Position numbers and translations under genes: made by a program
Notes under the pieces: model-generated
What the model was told of the DNA's origin: nothing
The model's input: only the letters and a program-made list of their open reading frames with translations
Databases searched by the model: none
Assembly: GCA_023614405.1 (NCBI GenBank)
Contig: CM042696.1
Span: 339,193,211 to 339,257,210, forward strand
DNA length: 64,000 nucleotides
Source of the DNA: Avena insularis
Lineage: Eukaryota > Streptophyta > Magnoliopsida > Poales > Poaceae
Reading direction: 5' to 3'
Shown here: piece by piece, positions 24,294-36,693 of the stretch
Numbering within the stretch: position 1 is the stretch's first letter
Layout of the letters: each line of letters opens with the position of its first letter

Positions 24294-27200
24294 TCACATA
24301 GTGATAAATCTAACACCCATGGAGTTCAGGTGTTGATCATGTTTTGCCCTAGGGAGAACTTTAGTCAACGGATCTACTACATTTAGGTCCGTGTGTACTT
24401 TACAAATCTTTATATCTCCATCCTTGACATGCTCGCGGATGGAGTGAAACCGGCGCTTAATATGCTTGGAATTCTTGTGAGACCTCGGTTCCTTTGTGTT
24501 GGCTATGGCTCCATTGTTGTCACAATAGATCACCATTGGGTCCAACGCACTGGGAACCACACCTAGTTCCGTAATGAACTCTTTCATCCAAACCGCCTCC
24601 TCTGGCAGCTTACAAGCGACAACATATTCTGCCTCCATCGTTGATCCAGCCACCACAGGTTGTTTGGAACTCCTCCAACTAACTGCTACTCCGTTCAAGA
24701 GAAATACGTATCTGGATTGAGACTTAGAGTCATCCGGATCGGTGTCAAAGCTAGCATCAACATAACACTTAGCGACTAGCTCTTCTTCACCTCCGTATAT
24801 AAGAAACATATCCTTAGTTCTTCTCAAGTACTTGAGGATGTTCTTACCGCTATCCAGTGTTTCGAACCTGGATCAGATTGGTACCTACTAGTCAAACTAA
24901 TAGCATGTGCCACATCCGGTCTTGTACATAGCATGGCATACATAATAGAGCCTATGGCCGAGGCATAGGGGATCTTATCCATCATCTCTCTTTCTTCCGC
25001 CATAGCCGGACTTTGAGTCTTACTCAATGTCTTGCCTTGCAACATAGGTAAGAACCCCTTCTTACTTTCGTCCATATTAAACTTCTTTAATATCTTATCA
25101 AGGTATGTACTCTGCGATAGCCCAATTAGGCGCATTGATCTATCTCTATAGATTTTAATGCCTAATATGTATGACGCTTCACCAAGGTCTTTCATCGAAA
25201 ATTTGCTGTTTAGATAACTTTTAACACTGTTTAAAAGATCTATATCATTTCCAATCAATAATATTTCATCCACATATAATATCAGAAATGCCACATTGCT
25301 CCCACTCACTTTCTTGTAAATACAAGCCTCTCCATAAGTTTGGACAAATCCAAACTCTTTGATCACCTCATCAAAGCGGAGATTCCAACTCCGGGATGCT
25401 TGCTTCAGTCCATAGATGGATCGCTGAAGTTTGCATACCTTATTAACATCCTTAGGATCGACAAAACCCTTAGGTTGTATCATATACAACTCTTCTTCAA
25501 TATTACCATTGAGGAACGCAGTTTTGACATCCATCTGCCATATTTCATAATCGAAATATGCAGCAATTGCTAACATAATCCTAACCGACTTAAGCATCGC
25601 TACGAGAGAGAATGTCTCATCGTAGTCAACTCCTTGAATTTGTCGAAACCCCTTTGCGACAAGTCGATCCTTATAGATGGTCACATTACCATCAGCATCA
25701 GTTTTTCTTTTGAAAATCCATTTATTCTCAATGGCCTTTCGATCGTGAGGTAAGTCCACCAAGTTCCAAACTTGGTTCTCGTACATGGATTCCATCTCGG
25801 ATTTCATGGCTTCCAGCCATTTGTTGGAATCCGGGCTCATCATCGCTTCTTCATACGTCGCAGGGTCATCCATTTCATCAACCATGAAATTCACAACATG
25901 ATTGTCGTACAGTTCAGGAGCTGCCGCGTGTCTGCTTGACTGCGAGGTTCGGTAGTGTCCTCTTCGGAGTTTCATGATCATTATCATTAGCTCTCTCTTC
26001 ATCGTGAAGTCAACTCGAAACAACTTCGGTCTTTGCGCCACTCGCCATTCCATGAAGAGAAGGTTCAATAACCTCTTCGAGTTTTACCTTCCGACTACTC
26101 ACACCTTTCGCGAGAAACTCCTTCTCAAGAAAGGATCCATTCTTGGCAACAAAAGCCTTGCCCTCGGATCTGTGATAGAAGGTATACCCAATTGTTTCCT
26201 TAGGGTATCCTATGAAGACACATTTTTCCGCTTTGGGTTCGAGTTTATCTGGTTGAAGTTTCTTCACATAAACATCGCATCGCCAAACTTTAAGAAATGA
26301 CAGCTTATGTTTGTTTCCAAACCATAATTCATACGGTGTCGTTTCAATGGATTTAGATGGTGCCCGATTTAAAGTGAATGCAACCGTTTCCAGTGCATAA
26401 CCCCAAAATGACAGTGGCAAGTCAGTCAGAGACATATCCAATAAGGTACGATTACGACGTTCCGACACACCATTACGTTGTGGTGTTCCGGCAGGCGTGA
26501 GTTGTGAAACTATTCCACACTCTTTCATGTGTGTGCTAAACTCGTAACTTAGATACCCTCCTCCACGGTCAGACCGTAGAAATTTGATCTTTCTATTACG
26601 ATGATTTTCCACTTCATTCTGAAATTCCTTGAACTTTTCAAAAGTTTTAGACTTGTGTTTCATCAAATAGATATACCCGTATCTACTCAAATCATCTGTG
26701 AAAGTAACAAAATAACGATATCCACCTCACGCTGACACACTCATTGGTCCACACACATCAGTATGTATGATTTCCAATAGATCTGTCGCCCGTTCCATTG
26801 AACCGAAAAACGGCGTTCTAGTCATCTTGCCCATAAGGCATGGCTCACATGTATCAAATGATTCAAAATTAAGTGATTCCAAAAGTCCATCAGAATGGAG
26901 TTTCTTCATGCGTTTAACGCCAATATGACCTAGACGGCAGCGCCACATATATGTAGACATATCATCATCAAGTTTAATCTTTTTAGCATTAACATTATGA
27001 ATGTGTGTAATATTACTATCGAGATCTATCAGAAATAAACCATTCAACATAGGTGCATGACCATAAAAGATATCATTCTTATAAATCGAACAACCATTGT
27101 TTTCAGGTTTAAAGGAATGACCACTTTGCATCAAACACGATCCAGATACAATATTCATGCTCAGTGCAGGCACTAAATAACAATTATTTAGGTTTATAAC

Positions 27201-28250
27201 TAATCCCGATGGCAAAAGGAGAGGTAGCGTCCCGACGGCTATCACATCAACTTTTGATCCATTGCCGACCCGCATCCTGACCTCATCCCTTGCTAGTTGT
27301 CGCTTGTTCCGTAGCCCCTGAACTGAGTTACATATATTAGCAACCGACCCCATATCAAATACCCAGGTGCTACTGCGAGTACTAGTAAAGTACACATCAA
27401 TAACATGTATATCACATATACCTATGTTTGCCTTGCCGGACTTCTTGTCCGCCAAATACTTGGGGCAGTTGCGCTTCCAATGGCTAGTCCCCTTACAATA
27501 GTAGCACTCGGTGTTAGACTTAGGGCCAGCTCAGGGTTTCTTTTTAGGCGTGGCAATAGACTTGCCACCCTTCTTTCCCTTGTGCTTGCCTTTCTTGTCT
27601 TTCTTGAAACCGGTGGTCCTATTGATCATCAACACTTGATGTTCTTTCCTAATCTCCACTTTTGCAGTCTTAAGCATTGACAGAAGCTCGAGAAGAGACT
27701 TCTTCATGCCCTGCATATTATAGTTCATCACGAAGCTCTTGTAGCTAGGTGGCAGAGATTGGAGAACACGATGTATGCCTAAGTCAATGGGAATCATTAT
27801 TCCCAAGGACACAAGCTTATCGGTGTACCTAGACATTTTGAGTACATGCTCACTAACGGAGCTGTTTTCCTCCATCATGCAGCTAAAGAACTTTTATGTA
27901 GCATTATAACTCTCTACGGCAACATGGGTATCGAAAATCATTTTCAATTCTCCCATGGTATCAAAGGCATTGCCATTTTCGAAACGATTTCGAAGTTCTG
28001 GCTCTAGCCCATACAGTATGCTGCAATGGACTAAGTTGTGGTCCTCCTGACGAGTCACATAGACATTCTTTTCCTCGTCAGGGGCATCAGGAGCTGGTGG
28101 GGGGCCTAGCGGCGCATCTAGCACATATTGCTTTTGTGCAGTAGTGAGGAGAATCCTCAAATTCATAGCCCAGTTGGTGAAGTTGCTACCATTTGCAGCA
28201 AGTTTCTTTTTCTCCATGAACACATTGAAATTAAAAGCAGGTGGTGCCAT
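24294..28250 (-). pseudogene. Copia gag-pol (broken)
   Basis: Gag starts at 28250 (MAPPAFNFNVFMEKKK) and ends with a zinc knuckle CYYCKGTSHWKRNC (about 27,510-27,470). The protease has WVFDMGS where DTGS or DSGS is expected. The integrase zinc region (about 26,950-26,820) begins WRCRLGHI, so the first histidine is lost. The integrase core keeps its acidic residues (HTDVCGP, SDRGGGY, VSERRNR). The reverse transcriptase (25,850-25,000) has MDVKTAFLNG and IYGLKQASR but YVDE instead of YVDD. RNase H (24,827-24,294) has YVDASFDTD and CDNNGA. Stops occur at about 27,893, 27,533 and 26,727; frameshifts at about 26,040 and 24,825. Not functional. Confidence 0.93.
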
Positions 28251-29298
28251 CTAACATAGAATTTGTAAAGTTTATTTAGACTAAGTTTATGATAGATTGA
28301 GTTCAACTAATCCAAATTACTAATGAACTCCCACTCAAAAACGACATCCCTTGTGTCTTTTTGGTGATTACATGAACCAAATCCACTACACCAAGTCCGA
28401 TCATCACGTGAGTTGATGTAGCTTCAAAGGCGAGCATCTATATGGGCATCATATCAACTATATGACTCATGCTTAACCTTTCAGTCCGTGTTCCGAGGCC
28501 ATGTCTGTACATGCTAGGCTCGCCAAGTAAGAACCTTAGTATTCGCGTGTGTAAAACTGTCTTACACCCGTTCCTATGAAAGCGTAGATTCGAGTATACC
28601 CGATCATCACGTGATGTCTCAAAACACGATCCACAGAACGGTGCATACTTAAGGAAGAACACATTTTTATCTTGATATCTAAATGAGGGATCATCTTATA
28701 ATGCTACCAAAAGCGCCAAACTAGCAGTATAAGATGCAAACATCTAATGTGTAAAGTGAGATGATATGGTCCATGCATTTGATCTCTATCACTTGCATTG
28801 TGGTATGATTTCTATCATTCCTTTGTGTGTAAGGCCAAGGTCTATGGAACTTACACGTTGAGTGTGTTGTAAGAGTATCTATTATACATCTACTTACAAC
28901 AATACCATATCAATACACTAGCCCATCAATGATCTAAACTAGACGCCTCTAATTTATCAATTGCAAGTTTTACGTGGCTTAGGGATTTCGGAGATAGAAC
29001 CGTTCTCACCTACGAACATGAACCACAACGAGGATAACTAAGTTATTAGCAAGTCATTGTAAATCAGATATTGACTATAGTAGGAGAGACAGACACCCGC
29101 CAGCCACTTATGCAAAACAAGTTGCATGTCAGTCGTGGAACCGGTCTCATGTACGATGACATGTAAGGTTGGTCTGGGCCGCTTCATCCCACTATGCCAC
29201 CAATATCCAAAATACATAGAAGATGCAATAACATGATCATCATCGCCCACATATAAACATATGTGTACTACCCGTGCAAAGCACCTACGCATAGATCA
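28251..29298 (-). other. Copia 5' internal leader (untranslated)
   Basis: Sequence between primer binding site and gag start, without long frames. It carries the 13-mer gatcatcacgtga twice (28399-28411, 28602-28614), each with a CACGTG core. Confidence 0.7.
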
Positions 29299-29311
29299 GG
29301 CTCTGATACCA
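29299..29311 (-). other. Copia primer binding site
   Basis: TGGTATCAGAGCC on the - strand, one base inside the 5' LTR, is the standard Copia site complementary to the 3' end of initiator methionine tRNA. Confidence 0.93.
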
Positions 29312-29312
29312 C

Positions 29313-30918
29313 TGTTGGGTCCGCAGCATAGAAAACAAAAATTTTCCTACGGTGTGAACTACACGCCAAGATCTATCTACTAGGTACAAAGCAACAGGTG
29401 GACATACATCCAACGAGAACTTACCCTCGAAGACAACAAGTTTTGTTAACGAGTATGAACTCGTGGTTGATGTAGTCGTACACTTGCCGATCTCAAGATC
29501 ATGAGGAAGTCCGAGCGTCGCAACTCAGAAGCGCATCCGCACTGCACGCTCAAGCCACGGACAACCTCCACCTCCTCTCGCTCCAGGATCCAGCGAAAGC
29601 AAGAACTCCTTCCTGCACGAAATGCCACCGGGAACATGTATCTCGCTAATCCGAGACCATGGGGAATAATTCTAGAGGAGAGAGATCCTTCACAAGGAGG
29701 TGTGTGGATGAAGGAGGAATGAGTGGCCTTTATAGGAGGAGGGTGCCCTCTCTCCATGGTGGCGCATGGGGGTGACCCTCACCTCCCCATTCATGTGGTG
29801 GTAACCCCTCCACATTAAAATGCCTCTTCACATTCCCTTTTAAAGTCTCCACTTTAAATGCATTAAATTTCTCCAAATTTAATGCTCTCTCATTTAATAA
29901 AACTCTTTTATTAAATTTATTCAGAATTTTGTTAATTACTTTAATTAACAAACATTCACATATAGCCCCTTTCAGTATTTCAATATCACATGCAGAACAT
30001 CTTTCTGCAATTTCACCCGAAACAATTCCTGCGCTTTGCAATTCTTTCGTCTGAAACATATGTGCTCCAAAATGGTGGGTAACTCTTAAGTGTGCCACCC
30101 TACGGTTCGCGAATAATGCAGACATGATCGAGACCCTTCTCCGATCAATAATCAGCGGGACACTGAGATCCTTGACTCCTACACATTCAACGATGACTTC
30201 TGTGATCATGAGAACCTTTAATGCTTGTAACTAAATCCCTTTGTCTCTCGATATATTACATGTCCGAGATTCGATCATCGGTATCTCCATACCTAGTTTG
30301 ATCTCGTTACCGACATGCACTCTTTTCTCGTTCCCGTGATATAACATTCTAGTGATCACATCACTTGCTTGCAAGCTATCTTAATGTGATATCACCGAGA
30401 GGGCCCAGAGTATATCTATCCGTCATCAGGATTGACAAATTCCACTCTTGATCCATGAGCCTCAACATAACACCTTCGTAGTACTGAACCCATCTTTATA
30501 GTCACCCTATTACGGTGTGACGTTTGATGTTATCAAGATATTCTTCCGGTGTTAGCAATTAACATGATCTCATGGTCTAAGGATAAAGATTACTTCGTAT
30601 GATGTTATAGCAATATAAATATAATGACTTGATCGTAATGCTATACTTCGGATAAATGTTCATCACATCATTCCACCAATGGTGTGACCTTGTTATTAAC
30701 AACATCCAAAGTCCATGATCAGGAAACCTTGATCATCTTGTTAATCAACAAGCTAGTCTATAAGAGAGGCATAACTAGGAACCCTTTTTGTTTATTAAAC
30801 ACACATGTATTGATGTTTCCTGATCAATATAATTCTAGCATGTAAAATAAACATCTATCATATATAAGGAATATATAATAACAACTTTATTGTTGCCTCT
30901 CAGGGCATATTTCCTTCA
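29313..30918 (-). repeat. 5' LTR of Copia element (1606 bp)
   Basis: Same ends as the 3' LTR and near-identical along most of its length. The equivalent TATA region is at about 29,726-29,736. Confidence 0.93.
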
Positions 30919-33267
30919 GATCACAACATCCGACTTAAGGTAATGACCCAAAGCATCACTCAGCTGCGAGAAAACCGAGGTGTCAGTCATAGCAACCGGG
31001 ATCCGAACGACTCCACGCCGTCTCAAACTGAACAAGTCAACATCCTGAGTGATCCCCATGAGCCCACCAACAACCCACAGACCCCAGAAGGACCGCATGC
31101 AATAAGGAACCCCCTCAACGTTTAACCAGACCTGCTTGAGCTTAAACTTATGGGGCACCTCCATCGCACAAAAAACTGAGAAAGCCAACTGAGAATTTCC
31201 CTGAGGCACAGACACCTGAATCCCATCCACCCTGTCGAGATCCTCAAAAAACGGGAAACTCACAAGGAAAGCAGCCTCTCCATGCGGCAAAGCCTCCCAC
31301 TTCCACTGATCATGCACCGGGCATCTCCTGGAAATCTGACGCTGAACAACATCTGCCGTCACCATCTGTCCAGATACACTCAACAGAGCTATGGGAGACT
31401 GAGAAGTCCCCAGATGATCCCGAACCACATTATCAGGAATCTGAGAAAACAAAGTCCTTTCATTGCCAATACCGGCCATGTAGGGAGTAGGACGCGGTTG
31501 CTTGAGAACTGGGCATCTCAAGGTGGGGTGAGTGGAATTATCACAAATATAACAGTAATGAATAGCCTTGCAATCCTTAGTCGCGTGAGTATTAACCGCG
31601 CACTTCTAGCAGCGAACAACCTTCAGATTCTTCTTACCCACCGTAGCAGAACCCGGTGCAGTATGAACAACCTCCGAAGTGGCAACCACTGGCACAGCGG
31701 TATCAACGGTTCCCTGCACACCATATTGGTAGGTCTCCTGTTGCCCCGAAGTCTGGAAGGAAGCACCCGCTGCCACAGCGGGATACCCATACTGTCCAAC
31801 TGACTGCTGATGGAACTGAGGCGGGTACTGAACAGACTGCGAGGCCACCTGCTGATCCACCTGTGGCTTCTTCTTTTTGTTCTTCCGTTTTGGCACAGTT
31901 GCACCCACAGCTCCGACTCCAACATTAAACGACTGGGGCGTCGAAGCATGCGGATACATCCCTTGTTGAGATAAGGGGGCTCCAGCATTTGGCTGACCTC
32001 AAAACGGCGGCTGCAACGGCAGCTGGCCAAACGGTGGCATGAAAGGTGGCCGTGCTCCCATCCCCTGCTGGAAGGCCCCCGGCGGCGGCATCCCCGGAGG
32101 TCCGGAGAACGGCGGCGGCCCGTTGCTGAACTGACCATGATGCGGCTGCATAGGGAAGGGAGGCCGAGCCCCAAAATTTTGCCCAAGAGCGGTGGCAGAG
32201 CTCGGCGGCACGCCCGCCGACACGGACGCAGCAGGTCGCATCGGCGCTTGCACATGAGCATGAGGGCCCTGCACCCCATGCGCAGGAGTAGAGACCGAGG
32301 GAGACGACGCCCTGGCAGACGCGGCTGCCGCCGTGGGCGCAGGCACGTTAGGGCGGCCCGAGGCGCCTGCCGTTGAGCAAGACCCAAGCACAACTTGGGC
32401 GAACGTGCGAGAGGCCGGCGAAATGGCCGCATGCGGCGGAGAAGACGAGGACGACGGATGAAGGGCGAGAGGCGGCGACGCAGATATTTTCGGCGGAGGC
32501 AAGACAGAGAGTAGCGAAGGGTTGGGTGTTAAACCCTCACGCTGCATTTACCAATCCCAAGAGCACGGGCCACCGCACGCCAGGCAGAGACCGAATCGTA
32601 TCCAGCGTGACCCACGGACCCACATGCACTCGCCTGCACGCGGTCCACCTCAGCATGCGCCAAAACCGCTCGCGGTGATTGCGTGATCACCGGCCCACGA
32701 TCAGCGCGCGTCAACCGCTCCGGGAAGAACGCTCCGAGAACAGGAGGCGCGGAAGTCCGCCGAGGAGGCAGCGGTCCTCTCCATGGCCGCATCCGAGGTC
32801 CCCGGCTCAGAAGGAAACCCACCGGCGACGCAGAGGATCCCCGCTGAGCCACCGGAGGCGAAGAAGGCGGCCGAGGCGACGAGGACGACGAGCCTCGCTC
32901 CCAAAACCTCGAGGCCGCCATCGGATACCCAATTTCCTCCCAGAACGCTTGCCGGAGCTCCTCCCCGGTCTTCCTACGCCGGCGGCGGACAGTTGTCCAC
33001 CCCAGCTCACCCAACTCATCTTCCAGATCCTCGAGAGCTACCCGCGCCACCATAGCTTCCTCCCCATCGGAACCAGACTCCGACCCCAAGCAATGGAATC
33101 TAGATCCCGACCCAGACGACGCCATGGAGGCAGATCCCAACGCCGGCGACCTAAGTCCACCGGGCGCCAAGGTTAACCAGCGGCCGAGCCCCATAGCGAT
33201 CAGCACGTGAGCCCCATGGCGATCAACTATAGCTAGCTAGATAATTATTAGGTCGGGAACTGGTTCC

Positions 33268-33281
33268 ACGGTGTAGTAGCT
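33268..33281 (+). repeat. LINE target-site duplication, right copy
   Basis: Exact second copy of acggtgtagtagct, marking the 5' end of the LINE at 33267. Confidence 0.9.
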
Positions 33282-33898
33282 GTAAGGAGTTTTAGTGGAA
33301 TCCGGTTCATACGTCTCTTTTATTTTTGGTCTGTACAATTCCAGCAATCAGGAATCATTCCTCGAATTCCCTTTTCTGTACCTATATATATTTCTATACA
33401 TAATTCCATCTCTCATGGTACGTGTATTTTCATCAAGCATGATGATTTGTCAATGTACTTTCTCCAGATTGCCAATGTGTCTGGCTTTTGATCATGGTTT
33501 ATGCAGATGCTTACTAGCGCAACAAGAAAACAACCCCCAAAAATAAAGGATGGCATCGTAACTAGTGTACCTAAATAAGGGTCTTGCACGATTAGAACAT
33601 CTGACGAGTTAGAGCGTTTCAAACAGCTGCTCCATGGTTTGCCGGCTGAACGAGATTCTAGGGCTCTTTGAATTGAAGAAATTTCATAAGAATTTTGGAG
33701 TACTAGCACATCTTGCGATGCCACGGGTTAATTTTTATTGAAGTAGCAGTTTTTATGCCATGCCAGTCTTGATCGATATAAGATTGTGGTTGTAGCTCTT
33801 ATCAGTCTTATCTATTAATATAAATGTAAACAAATAAATGTTTCATTATGCCTTGGATTTTTTTCATTAATTTTTATTTCTCATGTTCATTTAAATTA
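33282..33898. other. Former downstream flank of the membrane-protein gene
   Basis: Continues the sequence interrupted at 17,469. The A/T-rich first 130 bp (tttatttttggtctgtac) could be the displaced 3' UTR end. No coding frame of note. Confidence 0.45.
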
Positions 33899-34022
33899 CT
33901 TCCTCCGTTCCAAAATATGTGACTTGAGTTTGTCTAGATTCACATCTACCTATATACTAAAACGTGTCTAGATACATCCGAATCTAGACAAACCCACGTC
34001 ACTTATTTTGGGACGGAGGGAG
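33899..34022. mobile_element. Stowaway MITE (124 bp)
   Basis: Left end cttcctccgttcc and right end ggacggagggag form long inverted repeats of about 40 bp (including tgtctagatt / aatctagaca), with TA duplications at 33897-33898 and 34023-34024. The CTCCCTCCGT terminus is the Stowaway (Tc1/mariner) signature; the left end has a single c-to-t change. Non-coding. Confidence 0.95.
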
Positions 34023-34412
34023 TATTTGTTTTTGCAATGTCATTTGCATCTAACAAAATATTGTGTTAGACTCCTTTTATCTATTAGTATATCTTCTCCC
34101 CTGTATTTGTTTTGCCATCCTTATCTTATCACCGACAATTCCAGATTCAGTTTTGTCTAACTCACAATTTGACTGGATATTTCTAGGGACAATTTTCAGC
34201 ATAGTTAAAATTTCCAAGACAATTCATACATATAACTTGTATTTTATCTAACAATTATTTTTCTCACTTCTTCGTTCAGTGCATGCTTCACAAAAGAGTA
34301 TTGATAAGTAAATTCTTGTGCAGACTTCTTGTTGTCCAATTCTCACACGAGCCCTGTTTTCGTTGGCCTGCTGAATGGGGACCCGTTCCTATGCATTCAC
34401 CTCTGACAAACT
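34023..34412. other. Unassigned intergenic stretch
   Basis: AT-rich sequence between the MITE and the poly(A) retroposon. Nothing recognisable in it. Confidence 0.4.
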
Positions 34413-34428
34413 GATATTGAAGTCCTTT

Positions 34429-36112
34429 AAAACCCAAACTGTGGATACCGGCCCTCACGTCGCTCCGTGTGAGCGGCACGAGGGAACCCTAGCCGTCTCC
34501 CGCCTCGAGAGCTCACTCAGGCCGCCTCTGCCGCCGGCCTCATCGCGGTGGCGTCCTCCCCCGCCTCAAAGGGGGTGCGGGAGAGCTGCAGTGGACGCGG
34601 GGGTGTTGTCGTGAGGGGAGCGGTGCGGCGCGGGGTGACGGTGCGCCGACGTGCGAGACCGTCGGCTTTCCCGGCGTGGTAGTAGACGCGATGTAGAGGC
34701 GGGTTGCCCAGTTGGCCGACAGAGAGCGGCTTGCTCCCAGGACCCAGATTCGGCGGCGGCTGCGCGGGCCCGCCCGGGCCCGCCCGGGCCCGATCTGGGC
34801 TTCACGCCTGCGTTCCTGGATGGCGGTCTGCTGTTGTCGCCGCCTCGACGGCGCTGGGGGAGGCCGGCAGTGCTGCGGGGCTCTCTCCATGGCTTGGTGG
34901 CGGCTTGATCTGTTGGTCCCGGTTGGTGGGCTTGTGGCCCGGTCCGTCTCTCGCGTGGAGGGGGAGCTCGGCGGGCCGTGGTTCGCTATGGCCCCGGATG
35001 CCGGAGCAGCGGCTCTAGACGCTGGTGGTCAGTGTAAGTCGGCCGTGGGGGCAACGATTTGATCTGGCCGACGATGAAGACTTCGGTGCCACACTTCGAG
35101 CTGCGACTTGGTTTGTCCTAGTGGTGGCTCTGTGCTGCGCTGGCGTGCTCGGCCTGGTGGTGCGTAGCTGGCTTCAGCGAAGGATGGTGGTCGGCGGGCT
35201 TCGGCGCGCGCTTGGTGGTGGCTCGTGGGCGGCCGTTTCAGGTTGCAGGTTGTTGAGCATCTTCGGGAGAAATCCTACTCTGGTTCGGCCGGAGGTGGCG
35301 ATGGTGGCGCCCGCAGGTGTCGCATACCTCCTTAGAGGATTCGTTGTGAGGTGTTCTCACTCCTCCTCCTGCGTCCTTGACCCCGGAGGGAAACCTCAGA
35401 TCCGGGATCGGGCGATGGAGGCGTTTTTGCGTCTCTTTCCTTCTTGGGGGCATCGTCTCGGAGTCGCCTACGGCCAGGGGTCTGTGTTGGGGGTTTGATG
35501 CCGGGCAGCTGCGCAAGGTCCAAGGGTGAAGTTTGGCAAAGATGATGCTTCGAGTTGAGGTCGGGTCGCAGCTGATCTTCGATAGTCGGTTTTCCCGGCG
35601 TGTCCGATGGGTTCTCTTGCTTCGTTGTGTTGCTGTGGAGTCGGAGCTGCGGTGGAGCGTGTCTAGGCGGTGACGATGACCGGCCGCCGGTGGTCTCTGC
35701 AGGTACTCGGTCGGCGCAAGATCAGCATAATTTCCTTGTGAAGCTCGTCGTCTGAGTAGGAGTTGTCTCTCCTTGGCGCGTGCGGCCAATTGATGGCACC
35801 AACATGTCTACCGGCACCGTCTGTGTGGCTTTGTTTTGGAAGCCGCTGGTGAAGTCGGAGTCGCTGGCTCGCGGAGGAGTGATGACGATTACACTTTCTG
35901 GCAACCTTGATGTGGGTCTTCTTGTGCGTTTGTGTTTCATGTGGGTAGCCAGGTTGACTGTGGTGGTGTGCATAATGTGGTCGTGTTTTATGACGACATT
36001 GGTGTATTTGTACGGGTTTTCGGACAGTTCCTCTGCAAATGAACCGGTCAATTCTCTTTGACTTTTTTAAATAAAATGAGCAGAATTAGCCATTTTATTC
36101 AAAAAAAAGAAA
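34429..36112 (+). mobile_element. Poly(A)-tailed retroposon of unknown family (1.68 kb)
   Basis: A GC-rich block with gene-leader character at its start (gggaaccctagccgtctcccg), becoming AT-rich at the end (aataaaatgagcagaattagcc) and finishing with an A-rich tail (about 36,101-36,112). A 16-bp duplication flanks it: gatattgaagtccttt (34413-34428) and gatattgaagttcttt (36113-36128), one mismatch. Tail plus duplication of this size show target-primed reverse transcription by LINE machinery. Frames of about 100-180 codons exist on both strands, but none has a recognised domain; high GC alone explains them. It may be a non-autonomous LINE relative or a retroposed transcript. Confidence 0.75.
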
Positions 36113-36693
36113 GATATTGAAGTTCTTTCCGAGATGACGACCACCGTCTAAGCCGAACTCCATCAAATGTTAGTTTGGGTATCCGCACAGACGACTCCAT
36201 TCTTTTTCAACAGTTGGTATCCCTTGGGAAGACATATTAACCACAGCACTGTTAGAGCATCTGCACCCACGTTCCCAAAATCGTAGACAACATCAAAGCC
36301 GGCGTATCATTATGGAGAGGGCCAACAGTTGTTGTCCAAATAGTAGGAGGGCCTTCCCACAACAACGTCCCCAAAACCGCCGCCCCCAAATAAAATTTGG
36401 ACAAAATACAGGATATTGTATAGTTTGAATTATTCAAACCATATTACATATTTTTAATTAAAAAATAGTTTCACACAAAAATTCAAAACAAATAGCATTT
36501 TTCATACAAGACTTAAAATATGTAGCAACCAAACATATCGACGGATCATGCCACGTTTCCTTTGAAAACCAAAAATGCTCCACTAGATCACTTTGGAGCT
36601 CAGCATGAACCCATGGCTCACGAATATCTTGATGCATGGCGATGAAGACAGCAAACTCGGCGGCTGGCACCTCATCTAGTTGAGCTAGAGGTC

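Larger units (their letters stand above)
22699..30918 (-). mobile_element. Copia LTR retrotransposon (Angela/BARE-like), complete
   Basis: An 8.2-kb Ty1/copia element on the - strand with two LTRs, a tRNA-Met primer binding site, gag-pol in the order gag, protease, integrase, reverse transcriptase, RNase H, and a polypurine tract. Its LTR starts (on -) TGAAGGAAATATGCCCT, much like the Angela/BARE LTR start. A perfect 5-bp duplication GATCA lies at 22694-22698 and 30919-30923, inside LINE ORF1. Gag-pol is broken, so the copy is dead. Confidence 0.95.
21257..33125 (-). pseudogene. LINE ORF1 (DUF4283-like with two CCHC zinc knuckles), split by Copia
   Basis: ORF1 of plant L1 elements binds the LINE RNA. 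The best start is the ATG at 33125 (MASSGSGSRFHCLG). An acidic N-terminus and a long Pro/Ala-rich linker (to about 32,000) follow, with a frame change near 32,530. A Lys-rich segment (KRKNKKKK) precedes two CCHC knuckles at about 31,610-31,510; the first has a TAG between its first two cysteines, the second (CYICDNSTHPTLRC) is intact. A DUF4283-like domain follows (31,450-30,919). The Copia element then interrupts the frame, which resumes at 22,693 (KLKAFELRFRLEP) and ends in a basic tail (KGHKSRKRSR) with the TGA at 21,259-21,257. More frame breaks lie at 22,440 and 21,780-21,690. Confidence 0.85.
17470..33267 (-). mobile_element. Full-length plant L1-type LINE, split by a Copia element
   Basis: Non-LTR retrotransposon on the - strand. 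It has a poly(A) tail (T-run at 17,469-17,478), ORF2 (endonuclease, reverse transcriptase, zinc finger), ORF1 (nucleic-acid binding) and a short 5' UTR (33,126-33,267). A perfect 14-bp duplication flanks it. Subtracting the Copia element and one GATCA copy leaves about 7.6 kb, a normal full-length size for plant L1 elements. It is inserted opposite to the cellular gene, 258 bp downstream of its stop codon. Confidence 0.93.

Noticed and set aside
34540..35789. Frames of 79-183 codons on both strands in the poly(A) retroposon
   Set aside because: High GC with few stops explains them; no conserved motif, and the best frames conflict.
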